Assembly (NCBI GenBank): GCA_019309565.1 | Contig: JAFDFZ010000049.1 | Span: 1-50,405, forward strand | Source: Deltaproteobacteria bacterium | GTDB lineage: Bacteria; Desulfobacterota; Desulfobacteria; Desulfobacterales; SURF-15 | Direction of reading: 5' to 3' | Length of the DNA: 50,405 nucleotides | In this document: positions 27,270 to 35,356 of the stretch, piece after piece | Position numbering within the stretch: the first letter of the stretch is position 1 | How the letters are laid out: each line of letters opens with the position of its first letter | Translations under genes and position numbers: made by a program | Notes under the pieces: generated by a model | Seen by the model: the letters and a program-made list of their open reading frames with translations, nothing else | What the model was told of the DNA's origin: nothing | Database searches by the model: none

Positions 27270-27761
27270 TTACAGGAAGGTTTTTATGATCAGCTCCGCA
27301 AGGGGACCCACATCATCGAAGCCGAACCGGGGGACATCTATCTCTTCTACTTCTGTATCCGTCACCACTGCTATGAGATGATCACTGTTTCCACAGATGG
27401 ATTTGGAGGACCTTGATTTTCGAATAACTTCAATCTTAGGCTTGTCTTCCTTCTTGTACCCTTCGGTGATCACAAGGTCCAGATCTTGAAAATACGCTTG
27501 CAATACATATAGGGAATCACTGGGGGTATCCTTTACCATAGCTATAGTTCCCGGCGCTGCCACCATTACAGCATCGGCGCCGGCTTCCCTGTGTCGCCAA
27601 CTGTCCTTTCCCTTCATGTCCAGGCTGTAGCCGTGATGTGCATGTTTGATCACACCCACTCGGTATCCCCGTTTTTTTATCTCAGGTATCAACTTCTCTA
27701 TCAGAGTTGTTTTACCTGCTCCGGACTTTCCGACAACCGATATTACAGGCGGCATTTTCAA
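27270..27761 (-). CDS. mobB: Molybdopterin-guanine dinucleotide biosynthesis protein MobB
   Basis: A 163-residue P-loop GTPase of the MobB family, full length. The Walker A motif is VVGKSGAGKTTLIEKLI at the N-terminus, followed by GVIKHAHHGYSLDMKGKDSWRHREAGA, the typical MobB block, and LVITEGYKKEDKPKIEV near the Walker B position. It assists attachment of GMP to molybdopterin, producing the MGD cofactor needed by enzymes such as the formate dehydrogenase in this window. It follows aroB on the same strand after a 104-base gap. Confidence 0.92.
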   Translation of the reverse strand: MKMPPVISVVGKSGAGKTTLIEKLIPEIKKRGYRVGVIKHAHHGYSLDMKGKDSWRHREAGADAVMVAAPGTIAMVKDTPSDSLYVLQAYFQDLDLVITEGYKKEDKPKIEVIRKSRSSKSICGNSDHLIAVVTDTEVEEIDVPRFGFDDVGPLAELIIKTFL

Positions 27762-27865
27762 ACCTCCAGAAAGGATCAGAATAGCTGTTCGAAATATTGT
27801 GGTTTTGCTGTAACAGCAGACAGCACCTTTAAGCGGTCGCTTGAGTTTTTAGCAGTGAAGTCAAA

Positions 27866-28915
27866 TTAAGGCGCAGATTTCCAGTTGTCAAGGTTCATCA
27901 TCTCCAGTTCCAGTTCCTGGATGGGAATTTCTTTAACAACCGCACTTCCAAGCCCGGCCAACAATACCATATGAATCAGATCGCCCTGCCGTTTTTTATC
28001 CTTTTTCAACGCATCCATCACTGCTTCACAGTCCACAGAAACGCTGGTGGGAAGATTAAGATTGGCAAGCAGGCTTTCAAGTCGTCTCACATCCTCTTTT
28101 GATAGCAAACCCTTCTTTTCAGATAGCCGGGCGGCTACCACCATTCCTGCGCTGACCGCTTCGCCGTGTGTCATGCCGGTTATTTTCTCAAACGCATGGC
28201 CGAAGGTATGGCCGAAGTTAAGCTTCCGCCGAATCGCTTTTTCGGTTTCATCCTGATTTACAATGGAAGACTTGATCACAATGGAATCGTAGATGAACCT
28301 TTCAATGACCTCTTGATTCAGCTTCAGTGCTTTTTCATAGTTATGTTCAATATACGCAAACAGTTTTTCGTCTCCGATTACGGCATGCTTAACCACTTCG
28401 CTTAAACCGCACAATATTTCTTTTTGGGGAAGTGTTTTCAACAACGCGGTGTCGCAAATGACAAATTCTGGCTGATTGAATACACCAACTATGTTCTTGT
28501 ATCCTTTAAGATTAACCCCGTTTTTACCGCCAACGCTTGCATCCACCTGCGAAAGCAGCGTGGTTGCAACAAAACCGAATCTGACCCCTCTCATATAAGT
28601 AGAGGCCGCAAAGCCTGCAATGTCACACACAATACCACCGCCGATTCCCACGATGAAACAGGATCGATCCGCCTCAAGAGCCAACAGCTCCTCATAAACG
28701 GTTTTTACAGTATCAAGAGTCTTTATCGCCTCGCCGGTGCCCACTTTGATGACGTTCCACAGCGGGGGCAAGGCTTCGTGATAAAGCTCAAGGACGGTGG
28801 TATCGGTAATGATGACAGCTTGGTCCGTCGGTACATACTTGGATACGTTTCGAAGCGATTCTCCGACCAGCACAATCGATTGACCTGTTCGGCCTGCAAT
28901 TTTAAATTTTTTCAT
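27866..28915 (-). CDS. aroB: 3-dehydroquinate synthase
   Basis: A 349-residue AroB: converts DAHP to 3-dehydroquinate, step two of the shikimate pathway, using NAD and a divalent metal. Visible motifs are the NAD-binding VGIGGGIVCDIAGFAASTYMRG, TTLLSQVDASVGGKNGVN, and metal ligands in the E of GLSEVVKHAVIGD and the histidines of RRKLNFGHTFGHAFE. ATG 28915 overlaps the aroF stop codon by ATGA and has GGAGGG upstream. The two genes form a translationally coupled pair, so aroB falls under the same Trp attenuator as aroF. Confidence 0.95.
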   Translation of the reverse strand: MKKFKIAGRTGQSIVLVGESLRNVSKYVPTDQAVIITDTTVLELYHEALPPLWNVIKVGTGEAIKTLDTVKTVYEELLALEADRSCFIVGIGGGIVCDIAGFAASTYMRGVRFGFVATTLLSQVDASVGGKNGVNLKGYKNIVGVFNQPEFVICDTALLKTLPQKEILCGLSEVVKHAVIGDEKLFAYIEHNYEKALKLNQEVIERFIYDSIVIKSSIVNQDETEKAIRRKLNFGHTFGHAFEKITGMTHGEAVSAGMVVAARLSEKKGLLSKEDVRRLESLLANLNLPTSVSVDCEAVMDALKKDKKRQGDLIHMVLLAGLGSAVVKEIPIQELELEMMNLDNWKSAP

Positions 28916-29937
28916 TTTCCCTCCGAATGGTTGAGCTGTAAAAGGCGGTATATCGATCGAACGTTCCGGCAAAGCTCTCTGAACTGTTCTGGATAAAGAG
29001 ATTGTGCTCCATCACTAAGAGCCTTATCAGGAGTATGATGCACTTCTACCATGATTCCATCGGCTCCTACCCCGACCGCTGCCTGGCTCAGCGGAATCAC
29101 CTGGTCTCTCCTTCCGGCCGCATGGCTCGGATCTACTATAACAGGAAGGTGGCTTTCACTGCGAACATAGGGAACTGCAGAAAGATCCAGCGTGTTGCGG
29201 CTGTGATGAACGAAGGTTCGAACCCCTCTTTCACAGAGAATTACCTGCTCGTTCCCGCCCTCCATAATGTACTCGGCTGCCATGAGCCACTCTTCAACGG
29301 TTGCCGCTATTCCGCGTTTAAGCAATATGGGTTTCTTGGCTTTTCCGGCACGGCGCAACAGGCTGAAGTTCTGCATGTTCCTGGCGCCAATTTGAATCAC
29401 GTCGGCAAAACTTTCCACCAAATCGAAATTTTCATAATCCATCACTTCGGTGACCACGGGTAAACCTGTCACCTCCCTGACCTTATCCAGTATCTTAAGC
29501 CCCCGCTCTCCTAAACCCTGAAATGAATAAGGAGAGGTGCGGGGCTTGAATGCACCGCCTCGGAACATGTGTGCTCCGAATTCTTTGACATGCCGTGCGA
29601 TTGTTATCGCCTGCTCTTCGCTTTCCAGGGCACAAGGCCCTGCAATGATAGTAAAGAAACCTTTTCCCACGGGTACATCACCCACCCGAATCACACTGTC
29701 TTGCGGTTTAAACTCTCTGCCGACCAGCTTGTAAGGTCGGGTGACCGGAATGACGTCCTTTACACCCGGCAGTCCCAAAAACAACGATCCATCCACCGGC
29801 CCTTTATTGTGCAGCACTCCAATGGATACACGCTGTCCTCCGGGTATCGGACGCGCCACATAACCCCTTTGTTCAATGGCCTGTACCACATTGTCGATCT
29901 CCTCACGAGTTGCCTTTTGATGCATGACAACCAGCAT
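28912..29937 (-). CDS. aroF: 3-deoxy-7-phosphoheptulonate (DAHP) synthase, type I beta
   Basis: A 341-residue DAHP synthase that condenses phosphoenolpyruvate and erythrose 4-phosphate, the entry to aromatic amino acid synthesis. The N-terminal ~70 residues (MLVVMHQKATREEIDNVVQA) form the ferredoxin-like regulatory domain of the type I-beta enzymes of Thermotoga and Bacillus. The barrel shows IIAGPCALES, RGGAFKPRTSPYSFQGLG, LLKRGIAATVEEWL, CERGVRTF and DPSHAAGRRD. ATG 29937 has AGGAGG seven bases upstream. A Trp-rich leader peptide and two terminators precede it, and aroB is coupled behind it. Confidence 0.96.
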   Translation of the reverse strand: MLVVMHQKATREEIDNVVQAIEQRGYVARPIPGGQRVSIGVLHNKGPVDGSLFLGLPGVKDVIPVTRPYKLVGREFKPQDSVIRVGDVPVGKGFFTIIAGPCALESEEQAITIARHVKEFGAHMFRGGAFKPRTSPYSFQGLGERGLKILDKVREVTGLPVVTEVMDYENFDLVESFADVIQIGARNMQNFSLLRRAGKAKKPILLKRGIAATVEEWLMAAEYIMEGGNEQVILCERGVRTFVHHSRNTLDLSAVPYVRSESHLPVIVDPSHAAGRRDQVIPLSQAAVGVGADGIMVEVHHTPDKALSDGAQSLYPEQFRELCRNVRSIYRLLQLNHSEGK

Positions 29938-29975
29938 TGCCCACCTCCTTGATCATTAAAGGTTAAATCCGTCAA

Positions 29976-30010
29976 TAAAAAAAGGGGCTGTACATTGCTC
30001 TTACAGCCCC
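29976..30010 (-). terminator. Second terminator hairpin in the aroF leader
   Basis: On the minus strand GGGGCTGTA (30010-30002) pairs perfectly with TACAGCCCC (29992-29984) around a nine-base loop, followed by TTTTTTTATT. It lies about 40 bases before the aroF start, downstream of another terminator and a leader peptide. Confidence 0.82.
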
Positions 30011-30051
30011 AAAAAAAGGACCGCAAGCATCAGGGTTGCTCACGGTCCTTT
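30011..30051 (-). terminator. Attenuator terminator hairpin of aroF
   Basis: Minus-strand AAAGGACCG (from 30051) pairs with CGGTCCTTT, with an inner GAGCA/TGCTT helix, followed by a run of seven T (30017-30011). The GGACCG arm can alternatively pair with CGGUCU at 30092-30087 inside the leader-peptide gene, which would prevent this hairpin. That is the geometry of a classical ribosome-controlled attenuator. Confidence 0.78.
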
Positions 30052-30074
30052 AAATGTTCGATGAACTGAATGGA

Positions 30075-30164
30075 TCAGGCGGAACGAGACCGATCAACAA
30101 CCCCCTTACCGCAGCAGTACCACCAGCCGCGCCAGAGGAGTTGTGCTGTTTCAAACCGTTCCAT
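30075..30164 (-). CDS. Tryptophan leader peptide of the aroF-aroB operon
   Basis: A 29-residue frame with ATG 30164, AAGGAG about eight bases upstream and TGA 30077-30075. The middle reads LLWRGWWYCC: three Trp codons at positions 11, 14 and 15 with a Tyr at 16. A ribosome stalled there for lack of Trp-tRNA leaves codons 24-26 free to pair with the first arm of the terminator; a ribosome that reaches the stop codon covers them. This makes it a trpL-type leader controlling DAHP synthase. It is far too short for standard gene finding and resembles no other coding frame here. Confidence 0.82.
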   Translation of the reverse strand: MERFETAQLLWRGWWYCCGKGVVDRSRSA

Positions 30165-30299
30165 CCTCTTCTCCTTCATCATGTGCTTTTGCCTTTTAAA
30201 TTTATTTTAATGTAATTGATTTTAATTCGTCAAGACATTAGTTGGTTTTTAGGTGATTTTCGGGCGGGCTCAGAAAATATTTCTATCTTTGGCGGCCGG

Positions 30300-31159
30300 T
30301 CATTCGCCCCCGATATTCACTTTGATGCCATGGGCTTCAAACAAAAGCCTTTGGGCTTGTAAATCCTGTTCGGAGACGGGAACCAGGTCCTTTAAAGCAT
30401 ACTCCAATCCCAGCATGCTATATTTGCTTTCCCCGTAATTGTGATAGGGCAGCAAATGGATTTCTTGAATACCCAGCCGGACCATCAAATCGGCGGTGGC
30501 GGTGATATTCGATTCGGAATCATTCAAACCGGGGATAACCGGCATGCGAATAATGATGTTGGCACCTTTGCTGCATAGCCTGCCAAGGTTATCCAGCACC
30601 TGCCTGTTATCGTATCCGGTGAACCTCTCATGTGCCAGTGGATCCATATGTTTAAGATCGTAAAGAAAAAGTTGGGTATAAGGCAGTATGCCCTGAAAAA
30701 ATTCCCATTTAGTGACACCGCAGGTCTCCACAGCCGTATGAATACCGCTTAATTTGCATGCCTTTAAAAGGTTTTTAAGAAATACCGGCTGGCCTGGGAT
30801 ACATCCATCTGTTTTCCACTCCACTTAAGGGCCTCGGTTGGGCAATGCTCACAACAACAGCCACATTCATCACAGGCATTTCGATCGATTCGATCAACGT
30901 GATCTCCTGTCCTGATGGCACCTTTCTCACACACGGTTTCACACGTACCGCAATCGATACATTTTGAAACATTGAACAGGATCTGTGGATTAAATTCTTG
31001 AGATTCGGGATTGGAGCACCAGATGCAGGAAAGCGGGCATCCTTTCAGAAAGACAATCGTTCTGATACCGGGCCCGTCGTGTAAAGAAAATCTCTGAATA
31101 TCGAAAACAAGGCCTCTTAGGCCTTGATCATCGACGCTGCTGCCTGCGCCTTTCCTCAT
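30300..31159 (-). pseudogene. Glycyl-radical enzyme activase, broken by a frameshifting internal deletion
   Basis: The N-terminal part (31159-30764) is a radical-SAM activase with the SAM [4Fe-4S] motif CPLSCIWCSNPE and the inserted ferredoxin clusters CIDCGTCETVC and CDECGCCCEHC typical of activases of the glycerol dehydratase / CutD type. It runs out of frame after GKQMDVS and stops at 30764. The C-terminal part resumes in another frame from about 30800 (QPVFLKNLLKACKLSGIHTAVETCG) and continues normally to 30300. Where the two halves meet, about 27-30 codons expected in relatives are missing, including the SGGGVTLSGGEP segment that holds SAM. An 80-90 base deletion not divisible by three explains both facts. 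ATG 31159 overlaps the stop of the glycyl-radical enzyme gene. As read it cannot make an active activase; a misassembly is possible. Confidence 0.82.
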
Positions 31160-33540
31160 AGCTCAGCCGCAGTCCTTGCGATGATGGAATCCTGAGCCTT
31201 TTTGGACAGCTCGGTGAAAAGCGCGCTGTATCCTGCAACCCTCACTACAAGATCACTGTACTTTCCTGGATTTTTCTGAGCCTCTTTCAATACATCCGTT
31301 GAGATGACGTTAAACTGCCAGTGAAATCCCCCCAGGTTTACAAAGGCTCTGAGAAGATCCTTAAATTTCTTTCTTCCACCTGCATTTCTAAGAACAGAGG
31401 GGCTTAACCTTTGATTTACGATGACGCCATCGATTGCCCGTTTCAGATCGATTTTAGTAATGGATTTCAGCGCTGCCGTAGGTCCTGACAGGTCACAGCC
31501 GTAAGCGGGCGACAAGCCGTCTGATAAGGGCTCTTCGGCCATGCGTCCATCTGCAGTGGCCCCTGTTTTGTTTCCAAGCCCTATCTGGGCTGTTACCGAG
31601 TAGAGTGCCGCGGTGAATCTCCCGCCTCTGGGATTTAAATGGTGATCCAGTTCATCAAAAAACGTATCGGTTACCTCCACAACCAGGCTGTCGACTTCAT
31701 CTATGTCGTTTCCAAATTTGGGAAGACGGTTTTTGATGTATTGCCGCAACAATTCGGCGTCCTGGTAATTTGTTCTCAAGATGTGAGAAAATCTTTCCAA
31801 ATCTATCTTCGCATCTTCATATACCATTTTCTTAATTGCAACCAGTGAGTCTCCTATGCTTGCAGAGCCGACTCCCACCGGGCCGGTAAAATTATGCCGC
31901 GCTCCTCCCTGGGTCACATCCAAGCCGCTGTCCAGACATCCTGCGACAACCACTGATACAGACGGCAGGGGCATCAACCATTCGTGAACAACATCCGTGA
32001 TGTTGGCTTCAGAAACAAGTATACGCACACCCTGCCTTAAGTGAGCCAGATAGGTTTCCTTAAATTTTTGAAAAGTATTCAATCTAGCAAGATCAACCCG
32101 TGGCAGGCCAGTATCCTTTCCGGTAAGCATGCACCTGCCATTGTTAAGAAGGCTCTCCAGGATTTTGACAAAATTGAGATATCCGCCGTTGCAACGGCCC
32201 CACATGCCATCCACCGTTATTTCATCACATCCAACCGGGATATAGTCTCTGGCCTCTTCAAGTTCGATGCCGATTCTTTCAAGCCCCGCGATGATCACTT
32301 CATCATTGAGTATCTGAGGCATACCGTTTCCGTGCCCGATGGCTTCGGTGACTTTTTCAAGAAATTCATCCGGGCTGTTCTTGTGGAGCCGTACGGTAAA
32401 GTTCGGCTGGGTCAGCCCCACATGGGCATTGGCCAGCAAGCACATGTAGCTAAGCTCGTTAGTGACATCCGCTCCATCGCGCCCCACCCCGCCGACTGTA
32501 AGATTCTGCCCTGCTGCATACCCTGCATTTATTTCCGCCGCCCCCCGGTCATCGACCCGAAGAATCTCGTTGCATTTAACCCAAAAGCAATCAAGCAATT
32601 CCTGGGCTTCTTCCTGGGTGAGGCTTCCCTGCTGTATATCTTTCTTGTAAAACTGGTACATGTACTGGTCGAATCGACCGGGGGTGATGGAAAACCCGTT
32701 GGACTCAATCTGTGGAATCAGCTGAACGAACCACACGGCCTGTATTGCTTCGTAGAAATTTCGGGCCGGCAGCGCCGGGACTCTTGCACAGATGTCATGA
32801 ATCTTCTCAAGCTCCTTTTTTCTTTTCGGGTCTGTTTCCACCTGCGTCATCTCCCGTGCCAGTTTCGAGTAACGCTTTGCATAGGAAATGGCCGCATCGC
32901 AGGTAATTTCCGCCGCATCATAGAAATTTCTGTGAATCACGTAGTCAGGAGAAGTAATGTCCAGTGCCGATCGTTTTTCGCAAATGATTTTCTTCAACCC
33001 CTCGTACCCTCTGTTTAATACCAGGTAAAAACTTAAAGCCACATGAGCAAACCCGGCCCATTGGTGTGGGTTGGATATGAGCCCGCAGTCCACCGCCTGT
33101 TGTATGCTCCTGTTTCGCACCGCTTCCAGACGGTCGCAAACCGTCTTTCCCTTCCAGTACGGGTAGATCTCGGTTCGGATGATTCGCTTGGTGTCATCGC
33201 TGACCCTCAATCGATTAAATTCCCGGGTCTCAAAAATATCCAGTTCCCGTACCATCCAGTGCACACTCATCTCAGGGAAAACCTCCGCACCTCTTGGCCT
33301 TGAAGCAGGAGAGCCCACGATCAGCGCATCGGGTTCGATGAAAATGGGGATGTTCTCCAGGATTTTTTTCAACGTCAAAGCCCGCTTTACAATAACCGGT
33401 AACGCTTCATTTTCCTGATAGGCTTCGGTTGCAAGCAATGCCCGTTCGATGCACATTTCAGGCTCTTTGTTCAAAAACCGGTTTTTTAATCTTTCGATGC
33501 GCTTTAAAGCGGCAACGCTGAAGATATCCGTAAACGACAT
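31156..33540 (-). CDS. Glycyl-radical enzyme (pyruvate formate-lyase-like family), substrate unknown
   Basis: A 794-residue enzyme with the PFL-like barrel. The glycyl-radical loop is RVAGYSALF near the C-terminus with Gly770, and the active-site thiyl cysteine is Cys438 in VGCDEITVDG, with Glu440 two residues on. Length and companion activase place it with the dehydratase / C-S lyase / C-N lyase group (glycerol dehydratase, CutC, isethionate lyase) rather than PFL itself. The usual motif there is GCVE; here the middle residue is Asp439. No microcompartment shell genes or obvious partner enzymes are near, so the reaction cannot be assigned. The gene starts at ATG 33540 with AAAGGAGG upstream and is translationally coupled to the damaged activase. 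Confidence 0.9.
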   Translation of the reverse strand: MSFTDIFSVAALKRIERLKNRFLNKEPEMCIERALLATEAYQENEALPVIVKRALTLKKILENIPIFIEPDALIVGSPASRPRGAEVFPEMSVHWMVRELDIFETREFNRLRVSDDTKRIIRTEIYPYWKGKTVCDRLEAVRNRSIQQAVDCGLISNPHQWAGFAHVALSFYLVLNRGYEGLKKIICEKRSALDITSPDYVIHRNFYDAAEITCDAAISYAKRYSKLAREMTQVETDPKRKKELEKIHDICARVPALPARNFYEAIQAVWFVQLIPQIESNGFSITPGRFDQYMYQFYKKDIQQGSLTQEEAQELLDCFWVKCNEILRVDDRGAAEINAGYAAGQNLTVGGVGRDGADVTNELSYMCLLANAHVGLTQPNFTVRLHKNSPDEFLEKVTEAIGHGNGMPQILNDEVIIAGLERIGIELEEARDYIPVGCDEITVDGMWGRCNGGYLNFVKILESLLNNGRCMLTGKDTGLPRVDLARLNTFQKFKETYLAHLRQGVRILVSEANITDVVHEWLMPLPSVSVVVAGCLDSGLDVTQGGARHNFTGPVGVGSASIGDSLVAIKKMVYEDAKIDLERFSHILRTNYQDAELLRQYIKNRLPKFGNDIDEVDSLVVEVTDTFFDELDHHLNPRGGRFTAALYSVTAQIGLGNKTGATADGRMAEEPLSDGLSPAYGCDLSGPTAALKSITKIDLKRAIDGVIVNQRLSPSVLRNAGGRKKFKDLLRAFVNLGGFHWQFNVISTDVLKEAQKNPGKYSDLVVRVAGYSALFTELSKKAQDSIIARTAAEL

Positions 33541-33843
33541 TCTTTATGCCTCCTTTAGATGGCTCCAATGAGTTTCGGTGCAACCATACGGGGAATGAAT
33601 AATATCACATCCGGGAAAAAAACGCTAAACATGACTATTTCTGGCCAGCAATTCTTATGTGAACCCGGTTGGTGAAAAATGAATTCAAGAGCCACACTCT
33701 CTTTAGATACTGATAAATCATGCATACAGGGTATTTTACTATTTACAGATTGATACCTTTATTGCTATTTGCACTGCAAGACAGATATACGTTTCCGAGG
33801 AACTCATTGACGCCAATTTTTTCGGCATATCAGGAGGTGTTAT
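33541..33843. promoter_or_regulatory. Divergent intergenic region, glycyl-radical enzyme / glutaryl-CoA dehydrogenase
   Basis: No gene is seen. It must hold both divergent promoters; only the ribosome sites next to each start are clear (AAAGGAGG for the left gene, CAGGAGGTG for the right gene). I looked for a sigma-54 type TGGC/TGC pair and did not find a convincing one. Confidence 0.4.
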
Positions 33844-35007
33844 ATGGACTTTAAACTTTCTAAAGAATTGGAGATGCTAAGAAAATCCGTTCAGGAATTT
33901 GCAAAGAAACAGATCGCCCCCTATGTGGATCAATGGGACAAAGATCATTATTTCCCCTACGAAGAGGTGCTGAAGCCCATGGGAGAGCTGGGGTTTTTCG
34001 GAACGGTAATCCCCGAAGAATACGACGGCGAAGAGATGGGGTTTATGGCTGCTGTCATTGTAACCGAGGAGATAGCCCGGGTTTCCAGCTCTCTTCGAGT
34101 TCAGGTGAACATGCAGACCCTGGGCTCTGCCTATACCATCCACCGCTACGGCAGCGATGAATTAAAACGCAAGTATATCCCGAAACTTATGAGCGCCGAA
34201 TATATTGGAGGGTTTGCCATCACCGAGCCGGATGCCGGCTCCGATGTCATGGCCATGCAGTCCACAGCGGAAGACAAAGGTGATCACTGGTTATTAAACG
34301 GAACAAAGACCTGGATATCCAATGCCAATTTGGCGGATGTTCTTATCATCTATGCTTATACAGACCGCTCCAAAGGCTCCAAGGGACTTTCTGCATTCGT
34401 CGTTGAGCCGAAAAATTTCAACGGTGTAAAGACTACGGTACTGGAAAAAATGGGCTCGCATTCCTCCCCCACAGGAGAGGTTTTCCTTACCAACACCAGG
34501 GTGCCCAGAGAAAACATCATTGGAAACCCGGGAGACGGAGCGAAGATCATGTTCGGCTCCCTGAATCAAACACGTCTTTCCGCAGCAGCCGGAGCGGTCG
34601 GGGTCGCCCAGGCCTGTCTGGAAACGTCTATCAAGTACTGCAACGAACGAAAACAGTTCGGAAAGCCTGTTGGAGAGTTTCAGATGAACCAGGATATGAT
34701 CGCCCAGATGGCAACCGAGATCGAGGCCGCCCGTTTATTGGTTTATAAGGCGGCGTGGGAAAAGGATCAGGGAAATCTGAACAACGGCCTTGATGTGGCC
34801 ATGGCCAAGTATTTTGCCGGCGAGGTGGTCACAAAATGCGCCAATTACGCCATGCGAATCCTCGGCGCCTACGGATATTCCACAGAGTACCCCATTGCCC
34901 GTATTTACCGGGATACCCCCACATATACAATGGTGGAAGGCTCTGCAAATATCTGCAAATGGATTATCGCTATGGATCAACTGGGAATCCGAAAAGCCAA
35001 CCGGTAA
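33844..35007 (+). CDS. Glutaryl-CoA dehydrogenase, probably non-decarboxylating type
   Basis: A 387-residue acyl-CoA dehydrogenase: FAD-binding and substrate motifs AITEPDAGSDV and GTKTWISNA, arginine-containing ERKQFGKPVGEFQ, and catalytic base Glu365 in TMVEGSANI. Two positions that distinguish decarboxylating glutaryl-CoA dehydrogenases are changed. The Glu of human LERVDSGYR (E87) aligns with Ala78 in IARVSSSLR, and the Tyr before the catalytic Glu (Y369) is Val364. Arg85 matches the glutarate-binding Arg94. This is the pattern described for the Desulfococcus enzyme that stops at glutaconyl-CoA. The Na+-pumping decarboxylase genes directly downstream supply the next step. CAGGAGGTG lies before the ATG. 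Electrons would go to an electron-transferring flavoprotein not encoded here. Confidence 0.88.
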   Translation: MDFKLSKELEMLRKSVQEFAKKQIAPYVDQWDKDHYFPYEEVLKPMGELGFFGTVIPEEYDGEEMGFMAAVIVTEEIARVSSSLRVQVNMQTLGSAYTIHRYGSDELKRKYIPKLMSAEYIGGFAITEPDAGSDVMAMQSTAEDKGDHWLLNGTKTWISNANLADVLIIYAYTDRSKGSKGLSAFVVEPKNFNGVKTTVLEKMGSHSSPTGEVFLTNTRVPRENIIGNPGDGAKIMFGSLNQTRLSAAAGAVGVAQACLETSIKYCNERKQFGKPVGEFQMNQDMIAQMATEIEAARLLVYKAAWEKDQGNLNNGLDVAMAKYFAGEVVTKCANYAMRILGAYGYSTEYPIARIYRDTPTYTMVEGSANICKWIIAMDQLGIRKANR

Positions 35008-35103
35008 GCCTGATAGCTTTATCATTTTTTAAGGATAACTTCTGGCTTGACTTGGTTTTTCGATTGACATAACAATAATTGGCTAATTTTTTGTAAAATG
35101 TTC

Positions 35104-35124
35104 GGCACGTCTGGGAAACGTGCC
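35104..35124 (+). other. Short perfect hairpin upstream of gcdD
   Basis: GGCACGT (35104-35110) and ACGTGCC (35118-35124) form a seven-pair stem with a seven-base loop in the 214-base gap between the dehydrogenase and the decarboxylase genes. No T-run follows, so it is not an intrinsic terminator; an mRNA-processing or protein-binding site is possible. Confidence 0.4.
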
Positions 35125-35221
35125 CTGCAGTGTTTGTAAAAAACTCCCTAAGTTGAAGGTAGACATACTCAATCGGTTTTACAGGCGTAACAGCCGGAAG
35201 AGGTACCAGAAGGGAGAACAA

Positions 35222-35356
35222 ATGATGCCACAATCGGTATATATCTTTGTGTCCGGATTAGGCGGGGTTTTTCTTGGTATGGCTTTGCTCTATGTTTCTA
35301 TTCGGGTAACCGCATTTATGCTTGAAAAATGGGTTCGTAAAGAGGAAGCGGAATGA
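35222..35356 (+). CDS. gcdD: Glutaconyl-CoA decarboxylase delta (OadG-like) small membrane subunit
   Basis: A 44-residue protein with one transmembrane helix (VYIFVSGLGGVFLGMALLYV) and a charged C-terminus (EKWVRKEEAE), the form of the small OadG/GcdD/MmdD subunits that tie the carboxyltransferase to the membrane pump. ATG 35222 has AAGGGAG about six bases upstream; the frame remains open to 35120 but the extra part is not family-like. Its stop overlaps the gcdB start (ATGA), which strongly supports the assignment. Confidence 0.82.
   Translation: MMPQSVYIFVSGLGGVFLGMALLYVSIRVTAFMLEKWVRKEEAE

Noticed and set aside
32041..33018. 325-codon plus-strand frame opposite the glycyl-radical enzyme
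   Set aside because: It is the antisense shadow of a strongly conserved coding region; the translation has no recognisable features.
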